Part shown: positions 55,958 through 64,000 of the stretch, in pieces
Layout: every line of letters starts with the position of its first letter
Numbering within the stretch: the stretch's first letter is position 1
From: Novosphingobium terrae
GTDB taxonomy: Bacteria > Pseudomonadota > Alphaproteobacteria > Sphingomonadales > Sphingomonadaceae
DNA length: 64,000 nucleotides
Direction: 5' to 3'
Assembly (NCBI RefSeq): GCF_017163935.1
Contig: NZ_JABVZR010000001.1
Location: 3,968,001-4,032,000, forward strand
Notes under the pieces: model-generated
Databases searched by the model: none
Told to the model about the DNA's origin: nothing
What the model saw: the letters and a program-made list of their open reading frames with translations, nothing else
Position numbers and translations under genes: made by a program

Positions 55958-56917
55958 ATGAGAATCGCAGTCGTTGGCGCCGGTGCTTTCGGTGAAAAGC
56001 ATATCGATGGCCTGAAGAACATTCCCCACGCCGAGGTTGCGGTGGTGGTCTCCAACTCGCTGGAAAGCGCTCAGAAGGTGGCCGACAAGTTCGGCATCGC
56101 CGAGGCCAGCGATGCCTATGACGAGGTGCTGAAGCGCGACGATATCGACGCGGTGATCCTCGCCACCCCCACCCAGATGCATGCCGCGCAGGCGATTGCC
56201 GCCATGAAGGCGGGCAAGCATGTGCAGGTGGAAATCCCCGTCGCCGACAGCTGGGCGGATGCTCAGGAAGTGCTGCGCGTGCAGCAGGAAACCGGCAAGG
56301 TCTGCATGGTGGGCCACACCCGCCGCTTCAACCCCAGCCATCAGTGGGTGAAGAACAAGATCGACGCGGGCGAGTTCAACGTGCTGGCGATGGACGTGGA
56401 AACCTTCTTCTTCCGCCGCAAGAACATCAACGCCAAGGGCGAGCCGCGCAGCTGGACCGATCATCTGCTGTGGCACCACGCCGCCCATTCGGTCGATATC
56501 TTCCAGTATATGACCGGCGCCAAGGTGGTGAAGGCCAACATCCTGCAGGGGCCCAAGCACCCCGAGCTGGGCATCTCGCTCGACCAGTCGATCCAGCTCA
56601 AGACCGACAAGGGCCAGATCCTGACTCTGGCGCTGTCGTTCAACAATGACGGTCCGCTGGGCACCTTCTTCCGCTACATCGGCGACACCGGCACCTACAT
56701 CGCCCGTTACGACGATCTGGTGAACGGCAAGGAAGAGCCTGTCGATGTGTCGGGCGTGGCCGTCTCGATGAACGGCATCGAGCTGCAGGACCGCGAATTC
56801 ATCGCCGCCATCACCGAAGGGCGTGAGCCCAACAGCTCGGTGGCCGGCGTGCTTGACTGCTATCGCGTGCTGGGCGAACTGGCAGCCAGTCTGGAAGAGC
56901 AGGACGGTTGGTCATGA
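55958..56917 (+). CDS. ligC: 4-Carboxy-2-hydroxymuconate-6-semialdehyde dehydrogenase
   Basis: 319 residues, GFO/IDH/MocA-fold NADP oxidoreductase. Rossmann loop RIAVVGAGAFGEKHIDGL, EIPVADSWADAQ with the family EKP-like position, MVGHTRRFNPSHQWVKNKI and LLWHHAAHSVDIFQYM. Oxidises the hemiacetal of CHMS to PDC, feeding LigI. Eleven bp after ligB; its stop overlaps the following aldo/keto reductase start (ATGA). Confidence 0.95.
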   Translation: MRIAVVGAGAFGEKHIDGLKNIPHAEVAVVVSNSLESAQKVADKFGIAEASDAYDEVLKRDDIDAVILATPTQMHAAQAIAAMKAGKHVQVEIPVADSWADAQEVLRVQQETGKVCMVGHTRRFNPSHQWVKNKIDAGEFNVLAMDVETFFFRRKNINAKGEPRSWTDHLLWHHAAHSVDIFQYMTGAKVVKANILQGPKHPELGISLDQSIQLKTDKGQILTLALSFNNDGPLGTFFRYIGDTGTYIARYDDLVNGKEEPVDVSGVAVSMNGIELQDREFIAAITEGREPNSSVAGVLDCYRVLGELAASLEEQDGWS

Positions 56918-57918
56918 TGCAAGCTGTGGCGGTTGAACGGAATCTGGGGGGCACGTCGTTGCCTCCCATCGGGCTGGGTTGCATGTGCCTGTCATGGGCC
57001 TATGGCCTGCCGCCCTCGACGGAGGAGGGCATCGCGCTGCTCCACCGCGCAATCGATCTGGGATACCGCCACCTCGATACGGCCCGGCTCTATGGGCTGG
57101 GCCGTAACGAGATCCTTGTCGGGCAGGCGCTGAAGGGCAAGCGTGACAAGGTCTATCTGGCCAGCAAGATGGGCATCATCGTCGATGATGCCGGTCGCCG
57201 CATCGACTGCAAGCCGGAGACCATCCGCGCCGAGGTCGAGAAGAGCCTGACCGCGCTGGAGGTCGATCATATCGACCTCTATTACATGCACCGCCGCGAT
57301 TTCACCGTGCCCATCGAGGAGTCGGTCGGCGCGATGGCGGATCTGATCGCCGAGGGGAAGATCGGCGCTATCGGCCTGTCGGAAATGAGTGCGCAGACGC
57401 TGGAAAAGGCGGCCGCCACCCATCCCATCGCCGCGATGCAGACCGAATATTCGCCCTGGACGCGCAATGTCGAAATCGCCGTGCTGGAGGCCACCAAGCG
57501 CCTCGGCACCGCGCTGGTGGCGTTCTCGCCGGTGGCGCGCGGCGTGCTGGCCAATGGGCTGCGCGATCCCGCTCTGCTGGCGGAAAAGGACATTCGCCGC
57601 CCCATGCCGCGTTTCTCCGCCTTCAACTGGCCGAAGAATCTGGCGCTGGTCGATGCCTTCAACGTGCTGGCCGAGGAAGCCGGTGTGACTCCCGCGCAAC
57701 TTTCGCTGGGCTGGGTGCTGTCACGCGGGGAGCATGTCCATGTTATCCCCGGCACCACCAGCATCGCCCATCTGGAAGAGAATGTTACCCGCGCGGATTG
57801 GCGCCCCGATGCCGATCTTGCCGCCAAGGTGGACGCGCTGATCAACCAGCAGACGGTGGCGGGCGGGCGCTATGATGCCGTGACCCAGCGCACCATCGAA
57901 ACCGAGGAATTCGCCTGA
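56914..57918 (+). CDS. Aldo/keto reductase coupled to ligC
   Basis: 334 residues, TIM-barrel NADPH oxidoreductase. The catalytic tetrad is visible: Asp and Tyr in HLDTARLYGLGRNE, Lys in LASKMG, His in YYMHRRD; cofactor region GTTSIAHLEENV. Start overlaps the ligC stop (ATGA), so it is part of the lig transcript. It may reduce a pathway aldehyde or by-product such as CHMS, or act on lignin-derived aldehydes; no assigned function known to me. Confidence 0.85.
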   Translation: MMQAVAVERNLGGTSLPPIGLGCMCLSWAYGLPPSTEEGIALLHRAIDLGYRHLDTARLYGLGRNEILVGQALKGKRDKVYLASKMGIIVDDAGRRIDCKPETIRAEVEKSLTALEVDHIDLYYMHRRDFTVPIEESVGAMADLIAEGKIGAIGLSEMSAQTLEKAAATHPIAAMQTEYSPWTRNVEIAVLEATKRLGTALVAFSPVARGVLANGLRDPALLAEKDIRRPMPRFSAFNWPKNLALVDAFNVLAEEAGVTPAQLSLGWVLSRGEHVHVIPGTTSIAHLEENVTRADWRPDADLAAKVDALINQQTVAGGRYDAVTQRTIETEEFA

Positions 57919-58034
57919 ACGGGCGAAACGCGGGGTAAACTCGCCTAACATCCTCTGTTCTTGCCGCTTTGTGCCTGTTAGGCAGGCCATGGGGCAAGAC
58001 AGGGGATGGTAAAACCAGCCCGGCCACGCGCCCC

Positions 58035-59291
58035 ATGGGGAGCAAGCCGGGTTTGAGCGAGACCATAACAGCCAGCCAGACTGATCAGGCCGCCCCGGCG
58101 ATACAGCCGGATGTCTCGATCATCATGCCCTGCCTCAACGAGATTGAATCGCTGCCGCATTGCCTCGCCAATGCGCGCGCGGCGGCAGAGGCGATTCACG
58201 CCAAATACGGCCTGACCAGCGAAGTGCTGATCGCCGACAATGGCTCCACCGATGGCAGTCAGGCCTATGCGCAATCGCAAGGCGCCCGCGTGGTGCCGGT
58301 GCCCCGGCGCGGCTATGGCGCGGCGCTGATCGGCGGGTGTGAGGGCGGCTATGGCCGCTATCTGCTGATGGCCGATGCGGACGGCAGCTACAATTTCCTT
58401 GATGGCGTGGCGATGATCGGGCGGCTGGTGGCGGGCGCGGACCTCTGCATGGGCAGCCGCTTTGCCGGGGGCATCGCCAAGGGCGCCATGCCCTGGAAGA
58501 ATCGCTACATCGGCAATCCCATCCTGACCGGTGTGCTGAATCTCTTCTTCCGCGCCGGCATCGATGACGCCCATTGCGGCATCCGCGCCATCACCAAACA
58601 GGCTTTCCTCGCCTGCCGCCTGTCCTCCACGGGCATGGAATTCGCCAGCGAGATGGTGATCAAATCCACCCTGCTGGGCCAGCGCATCGAGCAGGTGCCC
58701 GCCACCCTCGGCCCCGATCTGCGTGACCGCGCCCCGCATCTGCGCCCGTGGCGCGACGGCTGGCGGCACTTGCGCTATCTGCTGATGCTCAGCCCGACAT
58801 GGGTCTTTGGCGTGCCCGCATTGCTGGCGATGCTGGCCGCCGCGCTGATCTTCAGCGTGGCCGGGCTTCACGATCTGCATCTGCTCCCCGGAGACGGCCC
58901 TTTCGGCGCCAGCTGGACCATTCTGGCCGGTTTCCTGCTGACTCTGGGCCATTTCTCCGGCCTGATGGCGGTGGCGACCCATTTTTACGGCGTGCGCAGC
59001 GGGTATCGCCGCCTGCGCCCCGGTTTCGACCGCTGGAGCGCCATCCTGACGCTGGAACACACGCTGATGGCCTCGCTGGCGCTGATCCTGCTCGCCGGGC
59101 TATGGCTGGGCGAGATCGGCATCCGCTGGCAGGGTGGAGGCTTTCTGGCGCTGCCCTCGGTGCTGCCTTTGGTGATGGCGCTTTCTATCGGCTCAGTGGG
59201 GGTACAAACCGCTTTGGGAGGCTTTCTGATCTCGATCCTTGCCGGGCATGACGCCAGCTTCGTACCGCCTGCCACAAGAGAGGCGCGCTGA
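58035..59291 (+). CDS. Membrane GT2-family glycosyltransferase (polyprenyl-phosphate type)
   Basis: 418 residues. N-terminal GT-A domain with SIIMPCLNE, IADNGSTDGS, LLMADADGSYNF (DxD) and MGSRFAGGIAKGAMPW; four C-terminal helices from ~260. Resembles dolichol-phosphate-mannose-synthase-like enzymes that charge undecaprenyl phosphate with sugar. First gene of a four-gene unit with a methyltransferase, GtrA and GT4. The start at 58035 is one of several possible. Confidence 0.85.
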   Translation: MGSKPGLSETITASQTDQAAPAIQPDVSIIMPCLNEIESLPHCLANARAAAEAIHAKYGLTSEVLIADNGSTDGSQAYAQSQGARVVPVPRRGYGAALIGGCEGGYGRYLLMADADGSYNFLDGVAMIGRLVAGADLCMGSRFAGGIAKGAMPWKNRYIGNPILTGVLNLFFRAGIDDAHCGIRAITKQAFLACRLSSTGMEFASEMVIKSTLLGQRIEQVPATLGPDLRDRAPHLRPWRDGWRHLRYLLMLSPTWVFGVPALLAMLAAALIFSVAGLHDLHLLPGDGPFGASWTILAGFLLTLGHFSGLMAVATHFYGVRSGYRRLRPGFDRWSAILTLEHTLMASLALILLAGLWLGEIGIRWQGGGFLALPSVLPLVMALSIGSVGVQTALGGFLISILAGHDASFVPPATREAR

Positions 59292-59292
59292 C

Positions 59293-59997
59293 ATGCAGGA
59301 AAACGCCCGCCGCGTCGCCCCGCGCCTCTGGGATACCGACTGGCTGCAACTGCGCCCGCTCGCCCGCCTGCTGCGCGAGAAGGCGCAGGCCCATCTGCGC
59401 CCCGACGGCGTGATGATCGACCTTGGCTGCGGCACCATGCCCTATGCCGGGATGATGCGCGATCTGGGCTGGCACTATCAGGGCGCGGACATCGACGCCG
59501 ATGCGGTGGCCAAGGGCAAGCTGCCCATCGGCGCCGATGGCCGCGTGCCCTTCCCGGACCATGGCGCCGATGCCGTGATCTCGGTGCAGGTGCTGGAGCA
59601 TATCGCCGACCTCGACAGCTATTGCGCCGAAATCCGCCGCCTGCTGGCGCCCGGAGGGCTGGTGCTGCTCTCCACCCATGGCAGCTGGTTCTACCACCCC
59701 CATCCAGAGGATCACCGTCGCTGGACGCGCACGGGCCTCAAGCTCGATCTGGAAGCGCGCGGCATCATGGTGGAGGAGATGCACTCCATCTGCGGCCCTC
59801 TGGCCACCACCACCATGATCCGGCTGACGGCCTTTGCCTTCGTTATCAAGCGCATCCCGCTGGTGGGCAAGCCCATCGCCGGGCTGCTCTCCATCGTGAT
59901 GAATCTGCGCGGGCTGGTGGAGGATGCCGCCACGCCCGCCGAGATGGGTGACGACAATGCCTGCATCTATCTGGTGCGGGCGCGGGTCGCCGCGTAA
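59293..59997 (+). CDS. Class I SAM-dependent methyltransferase
   Basis: 234 residues. Motif I VMIDLGCGTMPYAGMM, acidic loop GADIDADAV, motif with SVQVLEHIADLDSY and LAPGGLVLLSTHGSWFYHP. Methyltransf_11 type. It starts 1 bp after the GT2 stop, so it probably methylates a sugar or lipid intermediate in the same glycan pathway. Confidence 0.85.
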   Translation: MQENARRVAPRLWDTDWLQLRPLARLLREKAQAHLRPDGVMIDLGCGTMPYAGMMRDLGWHYQGADIDADAVAKGKLPIGADGRVPFPDHGADAVISVQVLEHIADLDSYCAEIRRLLAPGGLVLLSTHGSWFYHPHPEDHRRWTRTGLKLDLEARGIMVEEMHSICGPLATTTMIRLTAFAFVIKRIPLVGKPIAGLLSIVMNLRGLVEDAATPAEMGDDNACIYLVRARVAA

Positions 59998-60417
59998 ATG
60001 TCAATTGCTCGCACCGGCATTGCCTATGGTCTGGTGGCCGCCACCTGCCTTGGCCTGCACAATGGCATCATGATCGCCACCGATTGGGCGCTGCGCAAGC
60101 ATGTATCCGATTTGACCGTGCTGGTGACGGGCTTTTTGATCTCGCTGCTTGTGGTCTCCATCGCGGGCTATCTGCTGCACAGCCGCTTCACCTTCCGCGA
60201 ACCCACCAGCCTTGGCCGCTACCTGCGCTATACGCTGGCCATGAGCGCGAACACCCCCATCGCCTTCGCCGTGACATGGGTGCTGAAAACTCCCCTGCAT
60301 CTGCCGATGGCACTGGCCGCGCCGATTGCCTCGGGCGGGATGATTCTGGTCAACTTCCTGATGAGCCGCTGGGCGATCCGCCATCCGGGACAAGATACAA
60401 AACCGGGCGCGCCATGA
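59998..60417 (+). CDS. GtrA-family membrane protein (second copy)
   Basis: 139 residues, four helices with YLLHSRFTFREP and NFLMSRWAIRH as the conserved basic turns after helices 2 and 4. Begins immediately after the methyltransferase stop (TAA-ATG) and overlaps the GT4 start (ATGA). Probably helps translocate the lipid-linked sugar made by the adjacent GT2. Confidence 0.82.
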   Translation: MSIARTGIAYGLVAATCLGLHNGIMIATDWALRKHVSDLTVLVTGFLISLLVVSIAGYLLHSRFTFREPTSLGRYLRYTLAMSANTPIAFAVTWVLKTPLHLPMALAAPIASGGMILVNFLMSRWAIRHPGQDTKPGAP

Positions 60418-61517
60418 CCCGCATCCTGACCGTCAGCCACTTCTACGAAAGCCACCTTGGCGGGCTGGAACGCGTCGCCGGCCACCTCGCCAGAGCGCTG
60501 GAACGGCAAGGCGCACAGGTCACATGGGCGGCCAGCACGCAAGACGCTGCCCCCTCAGATATCTCCACCCTCCCGCTGCCCTGCGCCAACCCCACAGAGG
60601 CGCTGAGCGGCCTGCCCATGCCTCTACCCGGCCCACGCGCCCTTGCCGCCCTGTGGCGCGCCGTGGGGCAAGCCGAGGCTCTGGTGGTCCACGACGCGCT
60701 CTATGTCACCAGCATCGCCGCCATGGTGATGGCCAAGCTGCGCCGCCGCCGCGTGGTGCTGGTCCAGCATATCGCCGCCATCCCCTTCGCCAGCGCCGCC
60801 ATGCGCGCCCTGATGCGCCTCGCCAATGCGCTGGTGACCCAACCGATGCTCTCCGCCGCCGATGAGGTGGTGTTCATCAGCGCCACCGTGCGCAAGGACC
60901 TGCTGGGCAACCCGCCGCGCCGCACAGCCCATTTGCTGTTCAACGGCGTCGACGATTCAATCTTCCGCCCCGATGGCCCTTCTACGCGCCCCATGCCCGA
61001 TGCATCGCGCTGCTGCCTCTTCGTGGGTCGCTTTGTGGAGAAGAAGGGGCTTTCCATCCTGCGCGCTCTGGCTCGCCAGCGCCCGGACCTCACCCTGCTG
61101 ATGGCCGGAGACGGCCCCATCCGTCCGGAAAGCTGGAACCTGCCCAACGTCCATGTTCTGGGCCCTCAAAATGCCGGACAGCTTGCCGCCCTGTATCGCG
61201 GCGCCGACCTGCTGCTGCTTCCTTCCGTGGGCGAGGGCTATCCGCTGGTGATTCAGGAAGCCATGGCCTGTGGCCTGCCTGTCATCTGCGGCGCGCCCAC
61301 GCATCTCGCTGATCCGGATGCCTCACGGTGGCTGCATGGCGTGGCGGTCGATCTCGGGAACGTGGACGGGTCTGCTGCGCGATGTGCCGAGGCGGTGGAT
61401 GGCCTTGCCATTTCCCCCAAGGATCGCGCTGCAATGGCCGCCTATGCCGGGAAGGCCTATCGTTGGGATGCGATGGGGCAGGGGGTTTTGACGTTGATTT
61501 TGCAGAAGGAAAAGTAA
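60414..61517 (+). CDS. GT4-family glycosyltransferase
   Basis: 367 residues, GT-B fold, no membrane helix. N-terminal ILTVSHFYESHLGGLERVAGHLARAL, inter-domain FNGVDDSIFRP, FVGRFVEKKGLSILRAL, and donor-binding LLLPSVGEGYPLVIQEAMACGLPVI (E-x7-E). Cytoplasmic addition of a nucleotide-activated sugar. Last gene of the GT2-methyltransferase-GtrA-GT4 unit. Repeat copy N starts 2 bp after the stop. Confidence 0.9.
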   Translation: MTRILTVSHFYESHLGGLERVAGHLARALERQGAQVTWAASTQDAAPSDISTLPLPCANPTEALSGLPMPLPGPRALAALWRAVGQAEALVVHDALYVTSIAAMVMAKLRRRRVVLVQHIAAIPFASAAMRALMRLANALVTQPMLSAADEVVFISATVRKDLLGNPPRRTAHLLFNGVDDSIFRPDGPSTRPMPDASRCCLFVGRFVEKKGLSILRALARQRPDLTLLMAGDGPIRPESWNLPNVHVLGPQNAGQLAALYRGADLLLLPSVGEGYPLVIQEAMACGLPVICGAPTHLADPDASRWLHGVAVDLGNVDGSAARCAEAVDGLAISPKDRAAMAAYAGKAYRWDAMGQGVLTLILQKEK

Positions 61518-61518
61518 G

Positions 61519-61726
61519 ATGCGAGGGTCATAACCCTCGCGCTCCCTTTACTGTCTGCGTTGCGCCACGGGTTCAGCCTTACGCTCAGCTTGCCGCGCCG
61601 CAGGCAAGGTTTAAAGCCTGCGGCGCCCTAGATCGCGCAGGTGGAGAGCCCGGGCGCAACATTTCGGCGCCACCGCCCTATCGTCGGAAGACGGAATGGG
61701 AGCGCGAGGGGGTAACCCCCTCGCAT
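61519..61726 (+). repeat. Mosaic palindromic intergenic repeat, copy N (alpha-beta)
   Basis: Left hairpin GCGAGGGT/ACCCTCGC plus CGCTCCCTTTACTGTCT; right end CGGAAGACGGAATGGGAGCGC plus GCGAGGGGG/CCCCCTCGC. It lies between convergent GT4 and coq7, 2 and 14 bp from their stops. Confidence 0.9.
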
Positions 61727-61740
61727 CTTACCTTTAAACC

Positions 61741-62277
61741 TTAAATCCGCTCGGACAGAGCAATCGCCACCTTGCACCCCAACCGGATCGCGCCCGACAG
61801 CAGCGGATAGGCCGGAGCCTTCTCCGCCCCCTGCTCGAAGGCGATATCGCGGTGCTCACGCTCTTCATCGCGGGCCTTGGCGATCTTTTCGGCGATCTCG
61901 GGTTCGTCCTGGCCCAGCTCTTCCAGCTGCTTGGTGTAATGGAGATCGATCTCGGTCTCGACGGCAGCGGTGCAGGCCATGGCAGCTTCAGGGCCGATCA
62001 ACGCCGTCGCCGCGCCCAGAGCAAAGCCTGCCACATGCCAGAAGGGCTGCAACAGCGTCGGCCGCGCGCCGCGCTTAACCAGAAACTCATCGAACCATTG
62101 GCGGTGGACGACTTCCTGCTCCATCATATGGGCGATGCGGCCACCGTGAGGGCCACGGTCTCCCATCACCGCCATCTGGCCCGCATAGATGCGCACCGCG
62201 CCATATTCGCCCGCCTGATCGACGCGGATCATCCGCTCGACGGCTTTGGAGAGGGGCTTTTTGACCGGATCAGACAT
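61741..62277 (-). CDS. coq7: Demethoxyubiquinone hydroxylase
   Basis: 178 residues, di-iron carboxylate monooxygenase of ubiquinone synthesis. Iron ligands: E in VDQAGEYGAVRIY, EQEVVH, ETEIDLHY and DEEREHRDIA. The length matches short alphaproteobacterial Coq7. Third gene after ctpA-like and dsbB, 3 bp after the dsbB stop. Confidence 0.95.
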   Translation of the reverse strand: MSDPVKKPLSKAVERMIRVDQAGEYGAVRIYAGQMAVMGDRGPHGGRIAHMMEQEVVHRQWFDEFLVKRGARPTLLQPFWHVAGFALGAATALIGPEAAMACTAAVETEIDLHYTKQLEELGQDEPEIAEKIAKARDEEREHRDIAFEQGAEKAPAYPLLSGAIRLGCKVAIALSERI

Positions 62278-62280
62278 GGT

Positions 62281-62751
62281 TCACGCCTTCTTGCCGCGCA
62301 GCAGCAGCGCGAACACGCCCACCGCGCCCAGAGCCGACAGGATAAAGTTGAAGCCCGCCAGCGAAATGCCGAAAATCTTCCACTGCACCACATCGCAGCG
62401 GATGATCGGCGCGTTCATGATCGCGGCCAGAGGATCGCCGCCAGCGCCGAAGTTCACCAGCGTGGTGCATTCGGTCAGCCCCTTGAACCAGCCATATTCG
62501 ACACCCGCGTGGTAACCGCCGATCAGCGCCGAAACCGCAATCGCCAGCCCGGCCAGCGCCACAAACAGCTTCTTTGCGGGCAGCACAAAGGCCGCCACAG
62601 CAAAGGCAATTGCCGCGAAATGCGCATAGCGCTGCCACCAGCACATCTCGCAGGGGAACAGCCCGCCCCAGTACTGGAAGGCATAGGCGCCGCCCACCAG
62701 AGCCACCGGCACCACCAGCGCCAGTGCGCGGGCCTGAGTCACATTTGCCAT
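62281..62751 (-). CDS. dsbB: Disulfide bond formation protein DsbB
   Basis: 156 residues, four helices, quinone-linked inner-membrane oxidant of DsbA. First cysteine pair C34-x-x-C37 (CEMCWWQRYAH) after helix 1; second pair C95 and C119 in the periplasmic loop. Ubiquinone, its electron acceptor, is made with the help of the neighbouring coq7 product. Starts 11 bp after the protease stop. Confidence 0.9.
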   Translation of the reverse strand: MANVTQARALALVVPVALVGGAYAFQYWGGLFPCEMCWWQRYAHFAAIAFAVAAFVLPAKKLFVALAGLAIAVSALIGGYHAGVEYGWFKGLTECTTLVNFGAGGDPLAAIMNAPIIRCDVVQWKIFGISLAGFNFILSALGAVGVFALLLRGKKA

Positions 62752-62762
62752 CGACGGTGATC

Positions 62763-64000
62763 CTATTTCGCGGCCTTGGGCTGAGACGGCAGGCCGCCGG
62801 TGTGCTTCAGGGTTTCCTCCGCATACCACAGCTGGAAGTCCTTGATGCCCTTGGCCTTCAGTTCATCGGCGGTCATCTTGAAGCGCGGATCGTCCTTCAG
62901 GTCGTTTTCCAGCTTCTTGTCGTCGATGCCGGCCTCGTTGACGAGGTGGCGGGCCAGATCGCTCTCGCGCTCGGCCAGTTCGTTGCGGCGGCGGGCATCG
63001 GGATCGGTCAGCTGAGGCACGCGGATGTCGGGATGGATGCCGCCCTCCTGCACCGAATGGCCGCTGGGCGTGTAGTAGCGCGCGGTTGTCAGCTTGACAG
63101 CATGATCCTTGTCGAGCGGGATCATCGTCTGCACGCTGCCCTTGCCGAAGCTGCGCTCACCCATGATCAGCGCGCGATGCTGGTCCTGCAGCGCGCCCGC
63201 CACGATCTCGGAGGCCGAAGCCGTGCCCGCATCGATCAGCACGATGATCGGCATGCCCTTCACGGCATCGCCGGGGAAGACGGTCTCGGCATGCCAGACG
63301 GCGTTTTCAGAGGCCACACGGCCCCGCTGCGAGACGATATCGCCCTTCGTCAGGAACAGATCGGACAGCGCCACGGCCTCGTCCAGCTCACCGCCCGGAT
63401 TGCCGCGCAGATCGAGGATATAGCCGGTCAGCTTGTTGCCCGATTGCGCACGCAGCGTCTGGATCGCCTGATAGACATCGCGCCCCACATTGGTGGAGAA
63501 CTCGTTCACCGAAATCACGCCGACGGTGCCGTCCAGCTGCGAGGTGACGGGTTTCAGATCGATGGTCGCGCGCGTCACATTCACATCGAAGGTGCCGTCG
63601 CGGCCCGGGCGATAGATGGTCAGGCGGATGCTGGTGCCCGGAGGGCCACGCATCTTGTTGACCGCATCATCCAGATCGCCGCCATAGATCAGCTTGCCAT
63701 CGAGATGCGTGATGTAATCGCCCGGCTTGATCCCGGCCTTTTCGGCGGGGCTGCCCTTCATGGGCGAAACCACCTTCACCGTGCCCTCATCCATCACCAC
63801 GGAAAGGCCAAGGCCCTGATAATTCCCGTCGATCATGGTGCGCAGCCGGTCGAGGCTGGAGCCTTCCAGATAGGCCGAATGCGGATCGAGGCTGGCCAGC
63901 ATGCCGTCGATGGCGCCCTTCACCAGCTTGTCGTCATCGGTCTGATCGACGTAATTGGCCTTCACCAGCCGATAGACGTCGAACAGCCGCCCGAATTGCG
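62763..64000 (-). CDS. S41-family C-terminal processing protease, N-terminus outside window
   Basis: ~412 residues visible; the start lies beyond 64000. Order: DDKLVKGAIDGMLASLDPHSAYL, PDZ domain (MKGSPAEKAGIKPGDYITHLDG), S41 catalytic core with Ser in DAGTASASEIVAGAL and Lys in GERSFGKGSVQT, and an Arg/Glu/Lys-rich C-tail ending in a Pro/Ala/Lys segment. CtpA-like periplasmic tail-specific protease. Upstream gene of dsbB and coq7 on the same strand. Confidence 0.93.
   Translation of the reverse strand, partial: QFGRLFDVYRLVKANYVDQTDDDKLVKGAIDGMLASLDPHSAYLEGSSLDRLRTMIDGNYQGLGLSVVMDEGTVKVVSPMKGSPAEKAGIKPGDYITHLDGKLIYGGDLDDAVNKMRGPPGTSIRLTIYRPGRDGTFDVNVTRATIDLKPVTSQLDGTVGVISVNEFSTNVGRDVYQAIQTLRAQSGNKLTGYILDLRGNPGGELDEAVALSDLFLTKGDIVSQRGRVASENAVWHAETVFPGDAVKGMPIIVLIDAGTASASEIVAGALQDQHRALIMGERSFGKGSVQTMIPLDKDHAVKLTTARYYTPSGHSVQEGGIHPDIRVPQLTDPDARRRNELAERESDLARHLVNEAGIDDKKLENDLKDDPRFKMTADELKAKGIKDFQLWYAEETLKHTGGLPSQPKAAK

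Overview
This is a GC-rich, densely coded bacterial chromosome segment. The best fit is a sphingomonad alphaproteobacterium, probably Novosphingobium or a close relative. The inference rests on sciP (an alphaproteobacterial cell-cycle regulator), a BamF-type lipoprotein, a complete protocatechuate 4,5-cleavage (lig) gene set, and several small proteins I know only from sphingomonads. There is no prophage, plasmid backbone, CRISPR array or insertion sequence in the window.

Layout. 1-2760 (minus): RND efflux pump and sciP with a co-transcribed partner. 2956-10680: mnmA, a serine-hydrolase lipoprotein, a metal-ion exporter with pdxH, then dnaJ-like, yihY/brkB-like and fabI. 10952-17589 (minus): a secreted hypothetical protein and an envelope-glycan cluster (FAD oxidoreductase, GtrA, two GT-C glycosyltransferases). 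17799-21941: exported MsrB, an OmpA lipoprotein, a CorC/HlyC protein, bamF and lspA. 21938-28996 (minus): ileS and gpmA-purE-purK-folA-ribF. 29169-34105: tRNA-Thr, an FCD regulator, a GGDEF-EAL protein and an M20 amidohydrolase. 34118-37571: an inositol-phosphate locus with a CDP-alcohol phosphotransferase, ino1 and a CTP:inositol-1-phosphate cytidylyltransferase-like gene. 38607-44968: rpe, heparinase-like, purH, msrA and zur. 45418-48302: POT transporter, GntR regulator, ihfB and tRNA-Leu. 48533-57918: the lig cluster. 58035-61517: a second glycosyltransferase/GtrA cluster. 61741-64000: coq7, dsbB and a truncated ctpA-type protease.

The most unusual feature is an intergenic repeat family with 14 copies in 64 kb, each about 190-255 bp. 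Each copy is bounded by terminal hairpins and built from interchangeable half-modules, and nearly all start or end within 30 bp of a stop codon. None lies between divergent genes. The hairpin stems vary between copies with compensating changes, which argues that the folded structure is maintained. These elements probably act as bidirectional 3'-end or transcription-insulating structures and may spread as non-autonomous mobile DNA.

The second point of interest is the inositol locus. It encodes the three activities expected for a CDP-inositol route to an inositol phosphodiester or inositol lipid. The lig genes together cover protocatechuate to pyruvate plus oxaloacetate, with a regulator that carries two LysR-type helix-turn-helix domains in tandem and two linked oxidoreductases of unknown role.
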